Made by a program: the position numbers and the translations under genes. The notes beneath the pieces were generated by a model, which was not told the origin of the DNA, did not search any database, and saw nothing but the letters and a program-made list of their open reading frames with translations. A DNA stretch of 56,391 nt, from contig NZ_CABVII010000034.1 in NCBI RefSeq assembly GCF_902497995.1, forward strand, positions 1-56,391, in the 5' to 3' direction. Shown one piece after another: positions 1-10,001 of the stretch; positions within the stretch are counted from its first letter, which is position 1, and every line of letters starts with the position of its first letter. The stretch comes from Pseudomonas fluorescens. Lineage in GTDB: Bacteria; Pseudomonadota; Gammaproteobacteria; Pseudomonadales; Pseudomonadaceae.

Positions 1-132
1 TCGGCGCTTGGGTGAAAGGAGGAGGGGCGAAATCTCCCACGGATCTGTACTGCGTCAACAGTCAGAATCGGGCTTTGTCCCTTCTCCTCCCTTCAAGTCC
101 TAGCATACAAGCGGGCTTGCTCGCGAAGGCGG
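1..132. repeat. Left arm of a 132-bp inverted repeat that bounds the window
   Basis: Bases 1-132 are the exact reverse complement of 56260-56391. Bases 1-111 are not REP sequence and I do not recognise them; bases 112-132 are the start of a REP palindrome. The outer 111 bases can fold as an imperfect long hairpin: a purine-rich arm at about 8-31 faces a pyrimidine-rich arm at about 75-100. The adjoining REPIN begins abruptly at GCGGGC, without the usual TGTGGGA prefix, so the outer segment interrupts a REPIN. Possible readings are the end of a multicopy mobile element inserted in a REP, or a repeat at which an assembly contig stopped. Confidence 0.9.
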
Positions 133-197
133 CATGATAGTCGACATCAATGTTGAGTCTTATGGCCCCTTCGCGAGCAAGCCCGCTCCCACATTGG
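111..197. repeat. REPIN, identical to the copy at 924-1010, left edge truncated
   Basis: Two inverted REP units enclose a spacer containing GATAGTCGACATCAATG. All 87 bases, including the normally variable loop, match 924-1010. The left REP lacks its TGTGGGA end because the 111-bp terminal segment joins there. The rest of bases 198-388 shows no gene and no clear promoter. Confidence 0.85.
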
Positions 198-388
198 TTC
201 TCGCCATACCGCAAAAATGCGAGCATGACGCGTCTGCGTCGTACGCCCAGGGCCGGGCCTGGGAGCCGCGCCGGGTCAGAGGTTCGATGACCCAGGCCTG
301 TACCGCTCACGCTTTTAGTCGTACGCCGACAACGCGCATCTGCCATGCTCAAAGTCCGCAGCACTGCTTCAATCAAAGGAACACCGCA

Positions 389-883
389 ATGGACGACGTA
401 CAGCAACTGGGTGAGATGCTTCGCCACTACGCAGAAAGCGAAGCGCACAAGAAACAACTGTTTGAGTCGCAATCGGCCGTGTGGACGACGCGCATTAGTG
501 AGCTGTTCGATCAGATTCAGCAGTGGCTGGAACCGGTCAAGGCGCCGAACCTGCTGGAGGTGAGTCGTGAGGCCTATGTTGCATCGGGGCCCAGCGTTCC
601 GCTCGAGACCTCGACCTTCAAGACCGAAAAACTGAGCATCGTGATTGCCGGCAAACCGGTGGAGTTCGTGCCGGATGTGATGGGCGCGGGAGGCCAGATT
701 TCTCTGGCGGTGATGGGCTTGACCGCCGCGCGCTACGGCAGCATTTCCCTGGTTTGCCTGCCGCCGTCGAATAGCTGGCAGTGGCGCAAGACCAATGGTT
801 TGAAAGATCCGGACACTTTTGCCTTCGATGCAAACTTCCTGGCGCAGCAGTTGCAGAGCCTGATCCCGCGCGATCGCAGCTGA
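389..883 (+). CDS. Conserved hypothetical protein, 164 aa
   Basis: I do not recognise this protein. The ATG at 389 is preceded by AAAGGA at 376-381 with suitable spacing. An open frame continues upstream into the REPIN, but that part encodes only REP-derived sequence and is unlikely to be translated. The product is soluble, with no signal peptide or membrane segment. It has an acidic, probably helical N-terminal half (about residues 1-60) rich in Glu, Gln and Trp, and a more hydrophobic C-terminal half with Gly-rich turns (VMGAGGQ) and a Trp-containing stretch (SNSWQW). It is a single-gene unit flanked by two identical REPINs, with a convergent neighbour at 1100. Function unknown; that it is a real gene is likely from its RBS and natural composition. 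Confidence 0.7.
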   Translation: MDDVQQLGEMLRHYAESEAHKKQLFESQSAVWTTRISELFDQIQQWLEPVKAPNLLEVSREAYVASGPSVPLETSTFKTEKLSIVIAGKPVEFVPDVMGAGGQISLAVMGLTAARYGSISLVCLPPSNSWQWRKTNGLKDPDTFAFDANFLAQQLQSLIPRDRS

Positions 884-916
884 TGAGTGCCATTTTTGTG
901 ATCGACAAATAATCCA

Positions 917-1010
917 TGTGGGAGCGGGCTTGCTCGCGAAGGCGGCATGATAGTCGACATCAATGTTGAGTCTTATGGCCCCTTCGCGAGCAAGCCCGCT
1001 CCCACATTGG
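917..1010. repeat. REPIN, complete copy
   Basis: Two inverted REP units with TGTGGGAGCGGGC ends. Bases 924-1010 repeat 111-197 without a mismatch. It lies between the stop of the gene at 389-883 and the 3' end of the cytochrome gene. Confidence 0.9.
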
Positions 1011-1048
1011 GTCTCTGGTGTACACAAAATATGTATCCAAAACAGATC

Positions 1049-1082
1049 CAATGTGGGAGCGAGGCTTGCCCGCGAAAGGGCC
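1049..1082. repeat. Single REP unit
   Basis: A lone REP of the GTGGGAGCGAGGCTTGCCCGCG type, a different subtype from the adjacent REPIN. It lies just beyond the 3' end of the minus-strand multihaem cytochrome gene. Confidence 0.75.
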
Positions 1083-1099
1083 TTCGGATCAGCCCCCGA

Positions 1100-3460
1100 T
1101 CACTTCAGCGCCGGATCCCCAGGGTTCATCTTCTTCCAGCCTTGCAATAACACCTGCGCCTTCGGCTCCTGCCCGTTCTCCAGGTAGTACTGAATCAGCG
1201 ACAGCCGAGCATTGCGATTTGCCGGCTGCTCTTTCAACAGTCTTTCCAGCTCCTGGCAGGCTTCATCGACCTTGCCGCTGTCGTGCAACGCCACCGCGAG
1301 GACATAGCCGTATTGGGCGTTCTGTGGCTCCAGGCGAGCGGCGTTACGCAGGGCCGGCATGGCCTGGTCTTTTTTGCCGGCACGAATCAGCGACAAGCCC
1401 TGGGTATGTTGCAGCAGGGCGGCGTCCGGATGCTCTTTCAGACTCTGTTGCAGCAGTGCCTGGGCTTCCTGGCCGCGCCCGCCGGCTTCCAGCCATTGCA
1501 CAAGGGTCACCAGCGCCGGGTAGAAATCCGGATCGCGCCTGAGGGCTGTGCGCAGCAGCGCTTCGACGTCGCCACCGCGACCGTTGGCCTGATAGAGCAT
1601 GGCCAGGTTGAGGTTGGCTTCGGCGCGTTCGGCCAGGCTTTTTTGCACCTCTTCGTACTCGGCGATGGCGGCGTCCCATTTGGCCTGGGCGCCGCCCAAT
1701 CCATTGCGGGCCACGCTGAGCAACTCCCGGGCCGCGGCGATGCGCACGGCCTTTACCGGGTCGCCGAGCAAAGGTGTCAGCAGCGGTGCGCGTTCCAATG
1801 GCGGCAGGAACGCGCTGATCGCCTGCACGGCATTCTCACGCACTTGCGGCGCCGGGTTGCTCAAGTCCCTGGTGGCCAGTTTCAACGCCTGCACGCTGGG
1901 ATAAAACGGCAATTCGGTCAACAAGGTCGCCCGCTGAATCGCCGGCAGGTTGCTGCGTTGCAGCTGCTCGTACAAGGCTGGCGCCGCGCCGGGCTGGCCG
2001 TTGCGGATCAGCCACAGGCTCTCGTCGTAGCGCGGAGCCTGGGCGGTGGTGGCGCTGTTCCAAAGCTTGAATTGTTCGGTGACCTTGTCGCCGGCCTTGC
2101 CTTGGTGACAGGTCAGGCAGGCGTCCGGCGTGCCAAGCTTTTTCGCCCGCACGGGATTGGGAATGCTAAAACTGTGGTCATGGCGAAAGTCATTGCCCAT
2201 GTAGAACTTGCCGGGCATATGGCAATCCACGCACTGCGAACCAGGCTGGCCCGGGGTATGGCGGGTGTGATCGATAGCGTCATAGTTCTTCGCTTGCAGG
2301 CCTTTGCCATCGACGCCTTCTACCGCGGTTTTGCCAGCGCTGTTGTGGCATTGCAGGCAGACGCCGTTGCCCGGTGCCTTGAGTTCGGTGCTATGGGGGT
2401 TGTGGCAGTTGCTGCAACGCACGCCCTTGTCGAACATTTTGCTCTGGGCGAAGGATCCGTGCTCGAACACCTCGTCCTTGATCTTGCCATCCAGCGCATA
2501 CAATTCGCGGGTCAGGGTGCTCGGCAGGTAATCGTCCATCAAGCGCTTGCCGACGGTGAAGCCATCGCCCAAGGGGGCGCGACGTGCGTGGCAGCGGGCA
2601 CAGGTTTCGATCTCGACGGTGGCGTCCTTGTCCTTCAGGTCGACGGCAAAGCCGGCGTGGATCAGGTCGCCTTTTTTTGCGGTCCACTGCAGGTGGTTGG
2701 AGGCCGGGCCATGACAGGCCTGACAGCCGACACCCAGGCTGTTCCAGTGACTGTCGAAGGTATTTTTCACGGCATCGAAATTGCGCTGGTAACCGGTGGT
2801 GTGGCACTCGACACACATGAAATTGGCGTTCTGGCTCGGTTTACTCCAGTGCAGCGGGTTCTTGAAGTTCACGCCCTGACCCGGATAAAGGTGAAACCAG
2901 CGTTGTTTTTCGCTATCCCAGGCCACTCCGAGGGCTTGCAACCGACCTTCGCCGACCTCGATCAGGTATTGCTGCAACGGTGCGATGCCGAAGGTGTAGG
3001 CCACCTTGAAGTCGGCGTTCTTGCCATCGATGCCGGGGGTGTTGACCCAGAATTCGTGGTTGTTGCGCGAGAAGCGGGTGGTTTCGTGTTCTGCCTTGAA
3101 GGTGACGTTATTGAAGTCACCCAGCATCGTTTCGGCATTGGCTGGCTGCATCGCCAATTGGTGATGGGAGCCTTGCCAGTCCTTGACCTGCTCGCTGTGG
3201 CAGCCTTGGCACTGTTGCTCATCGACCATTTTCGCCGGCGCCAGGGCAACCGGTTGCGGCTTGGCCGGCGCGGCGGCGGGCGTACTGGCCGGGGCCATGG
3301 GCGCCGGTTGGCTGCTGAACAAAAACCAGCCGATGCCCGCGATGGCCATCAGCAATACACCGAGGGTGACGGGAAACAGATAACGAGTGATCAGGGTCGG
3401 TGCTGAATCAGGGTTCGGTGCAGGCGCTCTATTTTTATGTTTCGGCATTGCAACATCCAT
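1100..3460 (-). CDS. Membrane-anchored octahaem cytochrome c with C-terminal TPR domain
   Basis: A 786-residue protein with an N-terminal membrane anchor (about residues 26-48), an Ala/Pro-rich linker, then eight CXXCH haem-binding motifs between residues 84 and roughly 450: CQGCH, CVECH, CQACH, CARCH, CSNCH, CLQCH, CVDCH and CLTCH. After these come HEAT-like and tetratricopeptide segments to the C-terminus (about residues 520-786). The arrangement matches the cytochrome c554-like multihaem/TPR proteins found in Pseudomonas. It should be exported, haem-loaded in the periplasm and held at the inner membrane; its redox partner cannot be read from the sequence. A second ATG at codon 5 has a GGA at slightly better spacing, so the start may be four codons later. 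Single-gene unit. Confidence 0.88.
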   Translation of the reverse strand: MDVAMPKHKNRAPAPNPDSAPTLITRYLFPVTLGVLLMAIAGIGWFLFSSQPAPMAPASTPAAAPAKPQPVALAPAKMVDEQQCQGCHSEQVKDWQGSHHQLAMQPANAETMLGDFNNVTFKAEHETTRFSRNNHEFWVNTPGIDGKNADFKVAYTFGIAPLQQYLIEVGEGRLQALGVAWDSEKQRWFHLYPGQGVNFKNPLHWSKPSQNANFMCVECHTTGYQRNFDAVKNTFDSHWNSLGVGCQACHGPASNHLQWTAKKGDLIHAGFAVDLKDKDATVEIETCARCHARRAPLGDGFTVGKRLMDDYLPSTLTRELYALDGKIKDEVFEHGSFAQSKMFDKGVRCSNCHNPHSTELKAPGNGVCLQCHNSAGKTAVEGVDGKGLQAKNYDAIDHTRHTPGQPGSQCVDCHMPGKFYMGNDFRHDHSFSIPNPVRAKKLGTPDACLTCHQGKAGDKVTEQFKLWNSATTAQAPRYDESLWLIRNGQPGAAPALYEQLQRSNLPAIQRATLLTELPFYPSVQALKLATRDLSNPAPQVRENAVQAISAFLPPLERAPLLTPLLGDPVKAVRIAAARELLSVARNGLGGAQAKWDAAIAEYEEVQKSLAERAEANLNLAMLYQANGRGGDVEALLRTALRRDPDFYPALVTLVQWLEAGGRGQEAQALLQQSLKEHPDAALLQHTQGLSLIRAGKKDQAMPALRNAARLEPQNAQYGYVLAVALHDSGKVDEACQELERLLKEQPANRNARLSLIQYYLENGQEPKAQVLLQGWKKMNPGDPALK

Positions 3461-3651
3461 AGTCCCAGGTGCGTTTGCCGTCAGGCGCGTGTTACAGCTC
3501 GATGCAGCTTTGCCGGATGGCCGGCGTCTGTCAAATGACGGCGGTGATCCGGTTGCTGTAATGGCTGAATATCGTGATTCTCAAAGCAAAAGGCGCGGCA
3601 TTGGCTATACCTTTGTTCTACCGTTGTCGACCTGCTTACAGGAGTTACAAC

Positions 3652-4322
3652 ATGAAGCTTGCGTTAATGATGAGCACGCTGTGCATTGCCTCCATCGGAG
3701 TGGTGGGCTGCTCCAGTAAAGTCGTTGAACCGGACCAGTATTCAGGGTTTCTCAAGGATTACAGTCAGCTCAAGGAAGCCCAGTCGCCCTCGGGTGCTAC
3801 CGTGATGCGCTGGGTCGATCCCAAGCTCGACATCAACAAGTACACCAGCGTTTATATTGAACCGACCCAGCTCTATCCCAAGCCCCAACCGACCGTGAAG
3901 ATCCCTCAGGGCACTCTGAGCGGTATCACCAGCTACTACGATCAGGCGCTCAAGCGCGAAGTCAGTAAATCCCTGCCTCTGGCGGCCGGCCCAGGCCCCG
4001 GTGTGCTCGTAGTGCGAGCAGCGATTACCGCCGTCAGTAGCAAGACCGAGGGCTTGAAGCCTTATGAAGTGATCCCGATTGCCCTGGTGGCTGCAGCGGT
4101 GAGCACGGCCAGCGGCATTCGCGATCAGGAAACCGACCTGGCCACGGAAGGGTGTTCCTTGACGGCGGCAATAACAAAGTCCTGGCCCAGGTGGTGCGCA
4201 AAGGCACCGGCAAACCGCTGGAAAACGAGTCGCAGGTGATGAAGGCCGATGATGTGAAAGGCGTGATCGATGGCTGGGCTTCGGATATGCATCAGTCGTA
4301 TCTGAAGCTCAAGTCCAAATGA
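3652..4322 (+). pseudogene. DUF3313-like lipoprotein gene with a one-base frameshift
   Basis: Starts at ATG 3652 after AGGAG (3640-3644) and encodes a signal peptide with lipobox VVGC, so the product would be an outer-membrane-type lipoprotein. The frame is good up to residues LATE (codon ending 4149), then runs into an unrelated tail stopping at 4239. From 4152 the next frame continues naturally with VFLDGG, QVVRKGTGKP and a lipoprotein-like end YLKLKSK, stopping at 4320-4322. The total of 671 bases is one short of a whole number of codons. A single lost base near 4149-4152 explains this; restored, the protein would be 223 residues. It could be a real mutation or a sequencing error. The DUF3313 assignment is by recognition and fairly confident. 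Confidence 0.75.
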
Positions 4323-4337
4323 TGTATTGGGGGTGAG

Positions 4338-4440
4338 GGCCTCTTCGCGAGCAGGCTCGCTCCCACAGGGGACTGTAGTGTCTGCGAGATGTGTACCTGG
4401 CACCGAGCCAAATGTGGGAGCGAGCCTGCTCGCGAAAGCG
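4338..4440. repeat. REPIN (GAGCCTGCTCGCG subtype)
   Basis: Inverted REP units at about 4338-4369 and 4410-4440, just after the end of the lipoprotein pseudogene. Confidence 0.85.
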
Positions 4441-4475
4441 ATCTGTCTGTCTGTCACTGAGATGTTGAATGGGCC

Positions 4476-4581
4476 GCCGCCTTCGCGGGCAAGCCTCGCT
4501 CCTACAGTGATTTATGTCGTGCACAAATCCCGTGCACACGCTAGATCCCTGTGGGAGCGAGGCTTGCCCGCGAAAGCGGTC
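4476..4581. repeat. REPIN (GAGGCTTGCCCGCG subtype)
   Basis: A second REPIN immediately follows the first. Its two units are at about 4476-4507 and 4548-4581. The loop contains a small direct/inverted GTGCAC pair. It lies against the 3' end of the membrane protein gene at 4596. Confidence 0.85.
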
Positions 4582-4595
4582 TTACGGACGCCGCA

Positions 4596-7112
4596 TCACT
4601 CCCCGACAAACCACCGGTAATACGGATTCCCCCCATCCCCGCGCATCACCTCGCGAATATCCCTGGCCCAGGCTTCGCGGTCGCCGTCATAGGCATGCAG
4701 GCTCGCCCGATAAAACTGCATCAGCCGCTGCTGGTGCGCGTTCATCCGCTCATTGAAACCCGCGTCCGCGTTCACCAGCACCGGCGGCTGGCGCAGGTCC
4801 AGAAGCGCCGGCAACACGCGGCTGATCTCCCTGGCCCGAACCCACGGTGCATATTCGATGCGTGGTCGGTCGTCGGTGACGGCGGGCGCGTCAGCGGCAA
4901 AGCGTTCAAGGCCGGCACGATCGGTGACCCAGGTCGCCAGTAACGCAGCGGCTGAACCGATGCCCACGTCCTGCAAGGTGCCGCGTACGCTCTCCTGCTG
5001 GAAGCGCGCGCTGATTTTCGCCGCATCCAGTTCGATCGGTTCCATCGAACCCACCAGCAGCATTTCGTGGAACTCGCTGGTCCACAAGGTGGCGTAAGGG
5101 AAGGCATCGAGAAAGCTGCGCACCAGTGAGCGCGAGTCGTCGATGTTCTGGGTGGGCAGGGGCAACCACTGAGCGACCAGGCCCTGTGGTTCCAGGCGAC
5201 TGGCGGCCAGTTGGTAGAAATCCCGGGAATACAGATTCACCACCCCGGCGGCAGAGGGCGGTGGGGGTTCGAGGGTGATCAAGTCGTAAAGTTGCGGGTT
5301 GCGCAGCAGTTCCTGTCGACCGTCCCGCAGCCGGACATCGACGGCCGGATCACCGGCGGCGTTGAAGTTTCCCTTGAACAATGGCGAGGCTTTGACCACC
5401 GAGGGCAGCAATTCGGCTACCACCCGGCGTTCCAGCCCGGGATAACGGGTCAGGGCGCCAGCGGTGATGCCGGTGCCAAAGCCGATCACCAGCGCCGAAC
5501 GCGGTTCGCCATTGTGGATCAGCAATGGCAGCAGCGCCTGGATGCGCATATAGCGCAACGAAGGCATGGCGTCGCCGGTGTTGGACACGCCCTGGATGTA
5601 CAAGCGCTGGAACGCTTTTTGCCCTTTGCCCTGGGTGACCACGGCCACGGTCCCGCCGCGTCCTTCTTCATAGAAGGCCAGGGTGGCATTGCGCGCACCG
5701 GGGAGCAGGCTGGCGAGTTTGTCCGCCGGGATCAGCAGCGCCACGGCCACCGACAGCAAGCCCACAGCGACCACGGCCTGACGCCGGCCTTTCTTCACGC
5801 CATGGCCCTTGCGCACCGCACAATAACCGATCCCGGCGGCGACCATCGCCAACAGCCCCAGAGTGCGGACCAGTCCCAGCAGCGGGATCAACACAAACCC
5901 GCAGAGCATGACCCCGACAATCCCGCCCAGGGTGTTGAACGCCACCACCGCGCCGACATCCCGCCCGACCCGCTCGCGGCCGACGCTCAAGCGCAGGGCC
6001 AAGGGAAAAGCGGCTCCGAGCATCAGCGTTGGAACGAAAACAATGCTCAACGCCGCGACTGCGAACCGGGCGCTCATGCCCAGCAGTTCGCTCGCGCCCA
6101 GCGACAACACCCAGCTTTCGGCCAGGCTTTGGGCGACCACCAGCCAGCGTCCGAGCACGGCGATTTCCAGCAATGCGATCAACCCGGCACCGGCAATCAA
6201 CAAACCAAACACGCCCCAGGGATCGCGCAGGCGATCGACCCGACGGGCCAGCAGGGCGCTGCCCAGAAACAGCCCGGTGAGGTAAGTCGCCAGCACGACG
6301 GCGAAGGCGTAGGTGCGGGTACTCATGAACTGCACGATGGACTGCGACCAGACCACTTCGTAACCCAGGGCCACGCCGCCGGCGATCGAATACAACCCCA
6401 AGGCCAGACGGTCCGGCGCGGTACTGGAAGGATGCTTTGCCGACGCCTGGAGCGGCATCGAACGCTGGCGTTGAAACCACAGGGCACCGACGGCGGCCAG
6501 CACGTTCAGCATCGCCGCCGCCAGGGCACTGCCACGCACGCCGAGGGTCGCGATCAGTACGAACGCGGCCAGCAGGGTGCCGGCGATGGCCCCCGCAGTA
6601 TTGGCCGCATAGAGCTGACCGCCGGCCTTGCCCAATTGCTGCGGGTCGGCGGCCAATGAGCGCACCAGCACCGGCAGAGTGCCGCCCATCAGCAGCGCCG
6701 GAACGCCTACCAGGACAAACGGCAACGCCCAGGCCAGCAGGCCGACCTGTTGTTCCAGCCAGGCAAACGGACTGGCCGCGAGGCTCATGGCGAAGGTCGC
6801 GCCGACACCGAGCACGGCGACCAGCACTTCCAGCCCCGCGTAGAGCAGGACCGGCTGCGACAAGCGATCCGCCCAACGGCCGAACAGCCAGCCGCCCAAT
6901 GCCAGGCCGGCAAAAAACGCGCTAATGCCGGTAGTGATGGCGTACACCTCGACACCCACCACCAACGACAGTTGTTTGATCCACAGCACCTGATACACCA
7001 GCGCCGCAGCACCGGAGATGAACAGCAACAGGGCAGGAATCAGCAGCCCCGGAGACGCAATGGGGTGAGGCGCAGGTATGGCCGACGACTTGCTGGCGAC
7101 ACGTGAGGACAT
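4596..7112 (-). CDS. Membrane-bound spermidine synthase-like protein (fused MFS-like/methyltransferase fold), 838 aa
   Basis: The N-terminal half (about residues 20-450) is a long series of hydrophobic helices with Gly-rich and Arg-containing turns typical of the fused MFS/spermidine synthase family. The C-terminal half has a Rossmann-type aminopropyltransferase/methyltransferase fold. Its nucleotide-binding glycine motif is VIGFGTGITAG, followed by ELLPSVV, VRLRDGRQ and the TLEPPPP segment. The residues usual for polyamine catalysis are not clearly conserved, so true spermidine synthesis is doubtful. The frame extends 24 codons further upstream through REP-derived sequence; ATG at 7112 (MSSRVAS) is the plausible start, although its ribosome binding site is weak. 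Single-gene unit between REPINs; no metabolic partner is adjacent. Confidence 0.85.
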   Translation of the reverse strand: MSSRVASKSSAIPAPHPIASPGLLIPALLLFISGAAALVYQVLWIKQLSLVVGVEVYAITTGISAFFAGLALGGWLFGRWADRLSQPVLLYAGLEVLVAVLGVGATFAMSLAASPFAWLEQQVGLLAWALPFVLVGVPALLMGGTLPVLVRSLAADPQQLGKAGGQLYAANTAGAIAGTLLAAFVLIATLGVRGSALAAAMLNVLAAVGALWFQRQRSMPLQASAKHPSSTAPDRLALGLYSIAGGVALGYEVVWSQSIVQFMSTRTYAFAVVLATYLTGLFLGSALLARRVDRLRDPWGVFGLLIAGAGLIALLEIAVLGRWLVVAQSLAESWVLSLGASELLGMSARFAVAALSIVFVPTLMLGAAFPLALRLSVGRERVGRDVGAVVAFNTLGGIVGVMLCGFVLIPLLGLVRTLGLLAMVAAGIGYCAVRKGHGVKKGRRQAVVAVGLLSVAVALLIPADKLASLLPGARNATLAFYEEGRGGTVAVVTQGKGQKAFQRLYIQGVSNTGDAMPSLRYMRIQALLPLLIHNGEPRSALVIGFGTGITAGALTRYPGLERRVVAELLPSVVKASPLFKGNFNAAGDPAVDVRLRDGRQELLRNPQLYDLITLEPPPPSAAGVVNLYSRDFYQLAASRLEPQGLVAQWLPLPTQNIDDSRSLVRSFLDAFPYATLWTSEFHEMLLVGSMEPIELDAAKISARFQQESVRGTLQDVGIGSAAALLATWVTDRAGLERFAADAPAVTDDRPRIEYAPWVRAREISRVLPALLDLRQPPVLVNADAGFNERMNAHQQRLMQFYRASLHAYDGDREAWARDIREVMRGDGGNPYYRWFVGE

Positions 7113-7146
7113 AGGTCTGTTGCCTTGTGCAAAATTTGAATTAAAC

Positions 7147-7262
7147 ACAACCCACATAGGAGCTGGCTTGTCGGATCGCCGCACCGCAGCGAAGGCGGTG
7201 TGTCAGTCGCCACATTTATCGCCTGAACGGACGCCTCGCGGGCAAGCCTCGCTCCTACAGGG
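7147..7262. repeat. Imperfect REPIN with a GTCGGATCGCCGC-type unit
   Basis: The left unit (about 7147-7185) is the TAGGAGCTGGCTTGTCGGATCGC variant and the right unit (about 7231-7262) is the CGCGGGCAAGCCTCGCTCC type, so the two halves are of different subtypes. It occupies most of the gap between the sulfatase 3' end and the spermidine-synthase-like gene. Confidence 0.75.
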
Positions 7263-7326
7263 GGTACATGTTTTCATCTGGGAAAGGGGCCGCTCGCCGA
7301 TGAAGGCGAGCGGCGGTCATGCGGTC

Positions 7327-8904
7327 TTACTGTGCAGCTTTCATTTTTTCTTCGATTTTCTTGTCCACTGCAGCACGGATCTGATCGATGCTGAAGCTGG
7401 CCGGTTTCTGGCTCGGTGGGTACTCGACGAACGTTTCCAGGAACGCCGCCGACTTCATCACTGCCATCTCGGTCAGGTAAACGTTCTTGGTCGTCCAGTC
7501 ATAGTATTGATCGGACACAATGTCCGCGCGCTCAAACGGGTCCATGCGCAGGTTGAAAATCTTCGGTACACGCAGGCACACGAACGGTTCGCTCCACACT
7601 TTGAAACCACCGGGGGCGCGTTGTTCGCAGAACACCGCTTTCCAATTGCCGTAACGCATCGATACCAGCACACCGTCGTCGTTGAAGTAGTAGAACTCCT
7701 TGCGCTCGCTTTTCGGTTGCTGGCCAGTCAAGTAAGGCAGTTGGTTGTAACCGTCCAGGTGCACCTTGAAGTTGGTGCCGCCCGAGGCCGGTGCCCAGCC
7801 CTTGAGAAGCTTGTCCTTCACTTCTGTGTCGCCAGCCGCAGCCAGCAGCGTCGGGAACCAGTCCATGCCCGAGAACATTTCGTTGGAGACTTCACCGGCC
7901 TTGATCTTGCCCGGCCATCGGATCATCGCCGGCACCCGGTAAGCACCTTCCCAGTTGGAGTTCTTCTCGTTACGGAACGGCGTGGTCGCCGCGTCCGGCC
8001 AGGAGAACTGGTTCGGCCCATTGTCGGTGGTGTAGACGACGATGGTGTTGTCGGTGATTTTCAGGTCGTCGAGGGTCTTGAGCAGCTTGCCGACATCACC
8101 GTCATGCTCAAGCATGCCGTCCGCATAGTCGTTGCCGGGCATGCCGCTCTGACCCTTCATCGACTCGCGCACGTGGGTGAACAAGTGCATGCGGGTGGTG
8201 TTCATCCAGACGAAGAACGGTTTGTCCGCCTTGGCCTGCTTCTCGATGAACGCCTGGGCGGCTGCAGTGGTTTCGTCGTCGATGGTTTCCATGCGCTTGG
8301 TGTTCAGCGCGCCGGTGTCTTCGATTTTGCCGTCGGCGAAGCTGTGGATCACACCGCGCGGGGACGTGGCTTTGACGAAGGCTGCGTCATCCTTCGGCCA
8401 ATACGGACGCTCGGGCTCTTCTTCGGCATTGAGGTGGTACAGGTTGCCGAAGAACTCGTCGAAACCGTGGTTGGTCGGCAGGTATTCATCCTTGTCGCCC
8501 AAGTGATTCTTGCCGAACTGACCGGTCGCATAACCCTGGGACTTGAGTGCCTGGGCGAGGGTGATGTCACGTTTTTGCAGGCCGACCGGAGCTCCCGGAA
8601 CACCCACTTTCGACAGACCGGTACGCAGTGGCGTCTGACCGGTGATAAAGGAGGACCGCCCGGCGGTGCAACTGTTCTCCGCGTAATAGTCGGTGAACAT
8701 CATCCCTTCCTTGGCGATGCGATCGATGTTCGGCGTCTTGTACCCGACCACGCCCATGGAATAGGCGCTGATGTTGGTCTGACCGATGTCGTCGCCGAAG
8801 ATCACCAGGATATTGGGTTTTTCGGCGGCGGCAGTCGCCGAAATCGCCATGACCGAGGCCGCCACCAGGGCGAGCTGCGGTAGCCACTTGCTTATGCGAG
8901 TCAT
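7327..8904 (-). CDS. Periplasmic arylsulfatase-family enzyme, 525 aa
   Basis: Start ATG at 8904 is preceded by AAAAGGAG. A signal peptide covers about residues 1-27 and ends in an Ala-rich cleavage region. The alkaline-phosphatase-superfamily sulfatase core follows: metal-binding FGDDIGQ, the sulfatase signature CTAGRSS whose Cys is expected to become formylglycine, a GKNHLGD segment with the conserved Lys-His, and a DNGPN motif. The product should hydrolyse sulfate esters in the periplasm; the substrate is not predictable. It lies 68 bases after the HAD phosphatase gene, as the last gene of the MoxR/VWA operon. No formylglycine-generating enzyme is present in the window. Confidence 0.9.
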   Translation of the reverse strand: MTRISKWLPQLALVAASVMAISATAAAEKPNILVIFGDDIGQTNISAYSMGVVGYKTPNIDRIAKEGMMFTDYYAENSCTAGRSSFITGQTPLRTGLSKVGVPGAPVGLQKRDITLAQALKSQGYATGQFGKNHLGDKDEYLPTNHGFDEFFGNLYHLNAEEEPERPYWPKDDAAFVKATSPRGVIHSFADGKIEDTGALNTKRMETIDDETTAAAQAFIEKQAKADKPFFVWMNTTRMHLFTHVRESMKGQSGMPGNDYADGMLEHDGDVGKLLKTLDDLKITDNTIVVYTTDNGPNQFSWPDAATTPFRNEKNSNWEGAYRVPAMIRWPGKIKAGEVSNEMFSGMDWFPTLLAAAGDTEVKDKLLKGWAPASGGTNFKVHLDGYNQLPYLTGQQPKSERKEFYYFNDDGVLVSMRYGNWKAVFCEQRAPGGFKVWSEPFVCLRVPKIFNLRMDPFERADIVSDQYYDWTTKNVYLTEMAVMKSAAFLETFVEYPPSQKPASFSIDQIRAAVDKKIEEKMKAAQ

Positions 8905-8972
8905 CTGACTTGCTCCTTTTAAGCGGGTGTCGCGAGGTGGGACAAACGTTGTTTGCGGTCCTGCTTGACGCT

Positions 8973-9997
<1,025 letters not shown>

Positions 9998-10001
<4 letters not shown>

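Noticed and set aside
62..1051. 329-codon minus-strand ORF at the left end
   Set aside because: Runs through two REPINs and antisense to the 389-883 gene; its ends are REP-encoded repeats.
1283..3406. 707-codon plus-strand ORF
   Set aside because: It is antisense to the multihaem cytochrome gene, whose eight CXXCH motifs and TPRs are unmistakable; the plus-strand product has shadow-like composition.
5211..6659. 482-codon plus-strand ORF rich in Gln, Gly and His
   Set aside because: Mirror frame of the membrane spermidine-synthase-like gene; no ribosome binding site or known motif.
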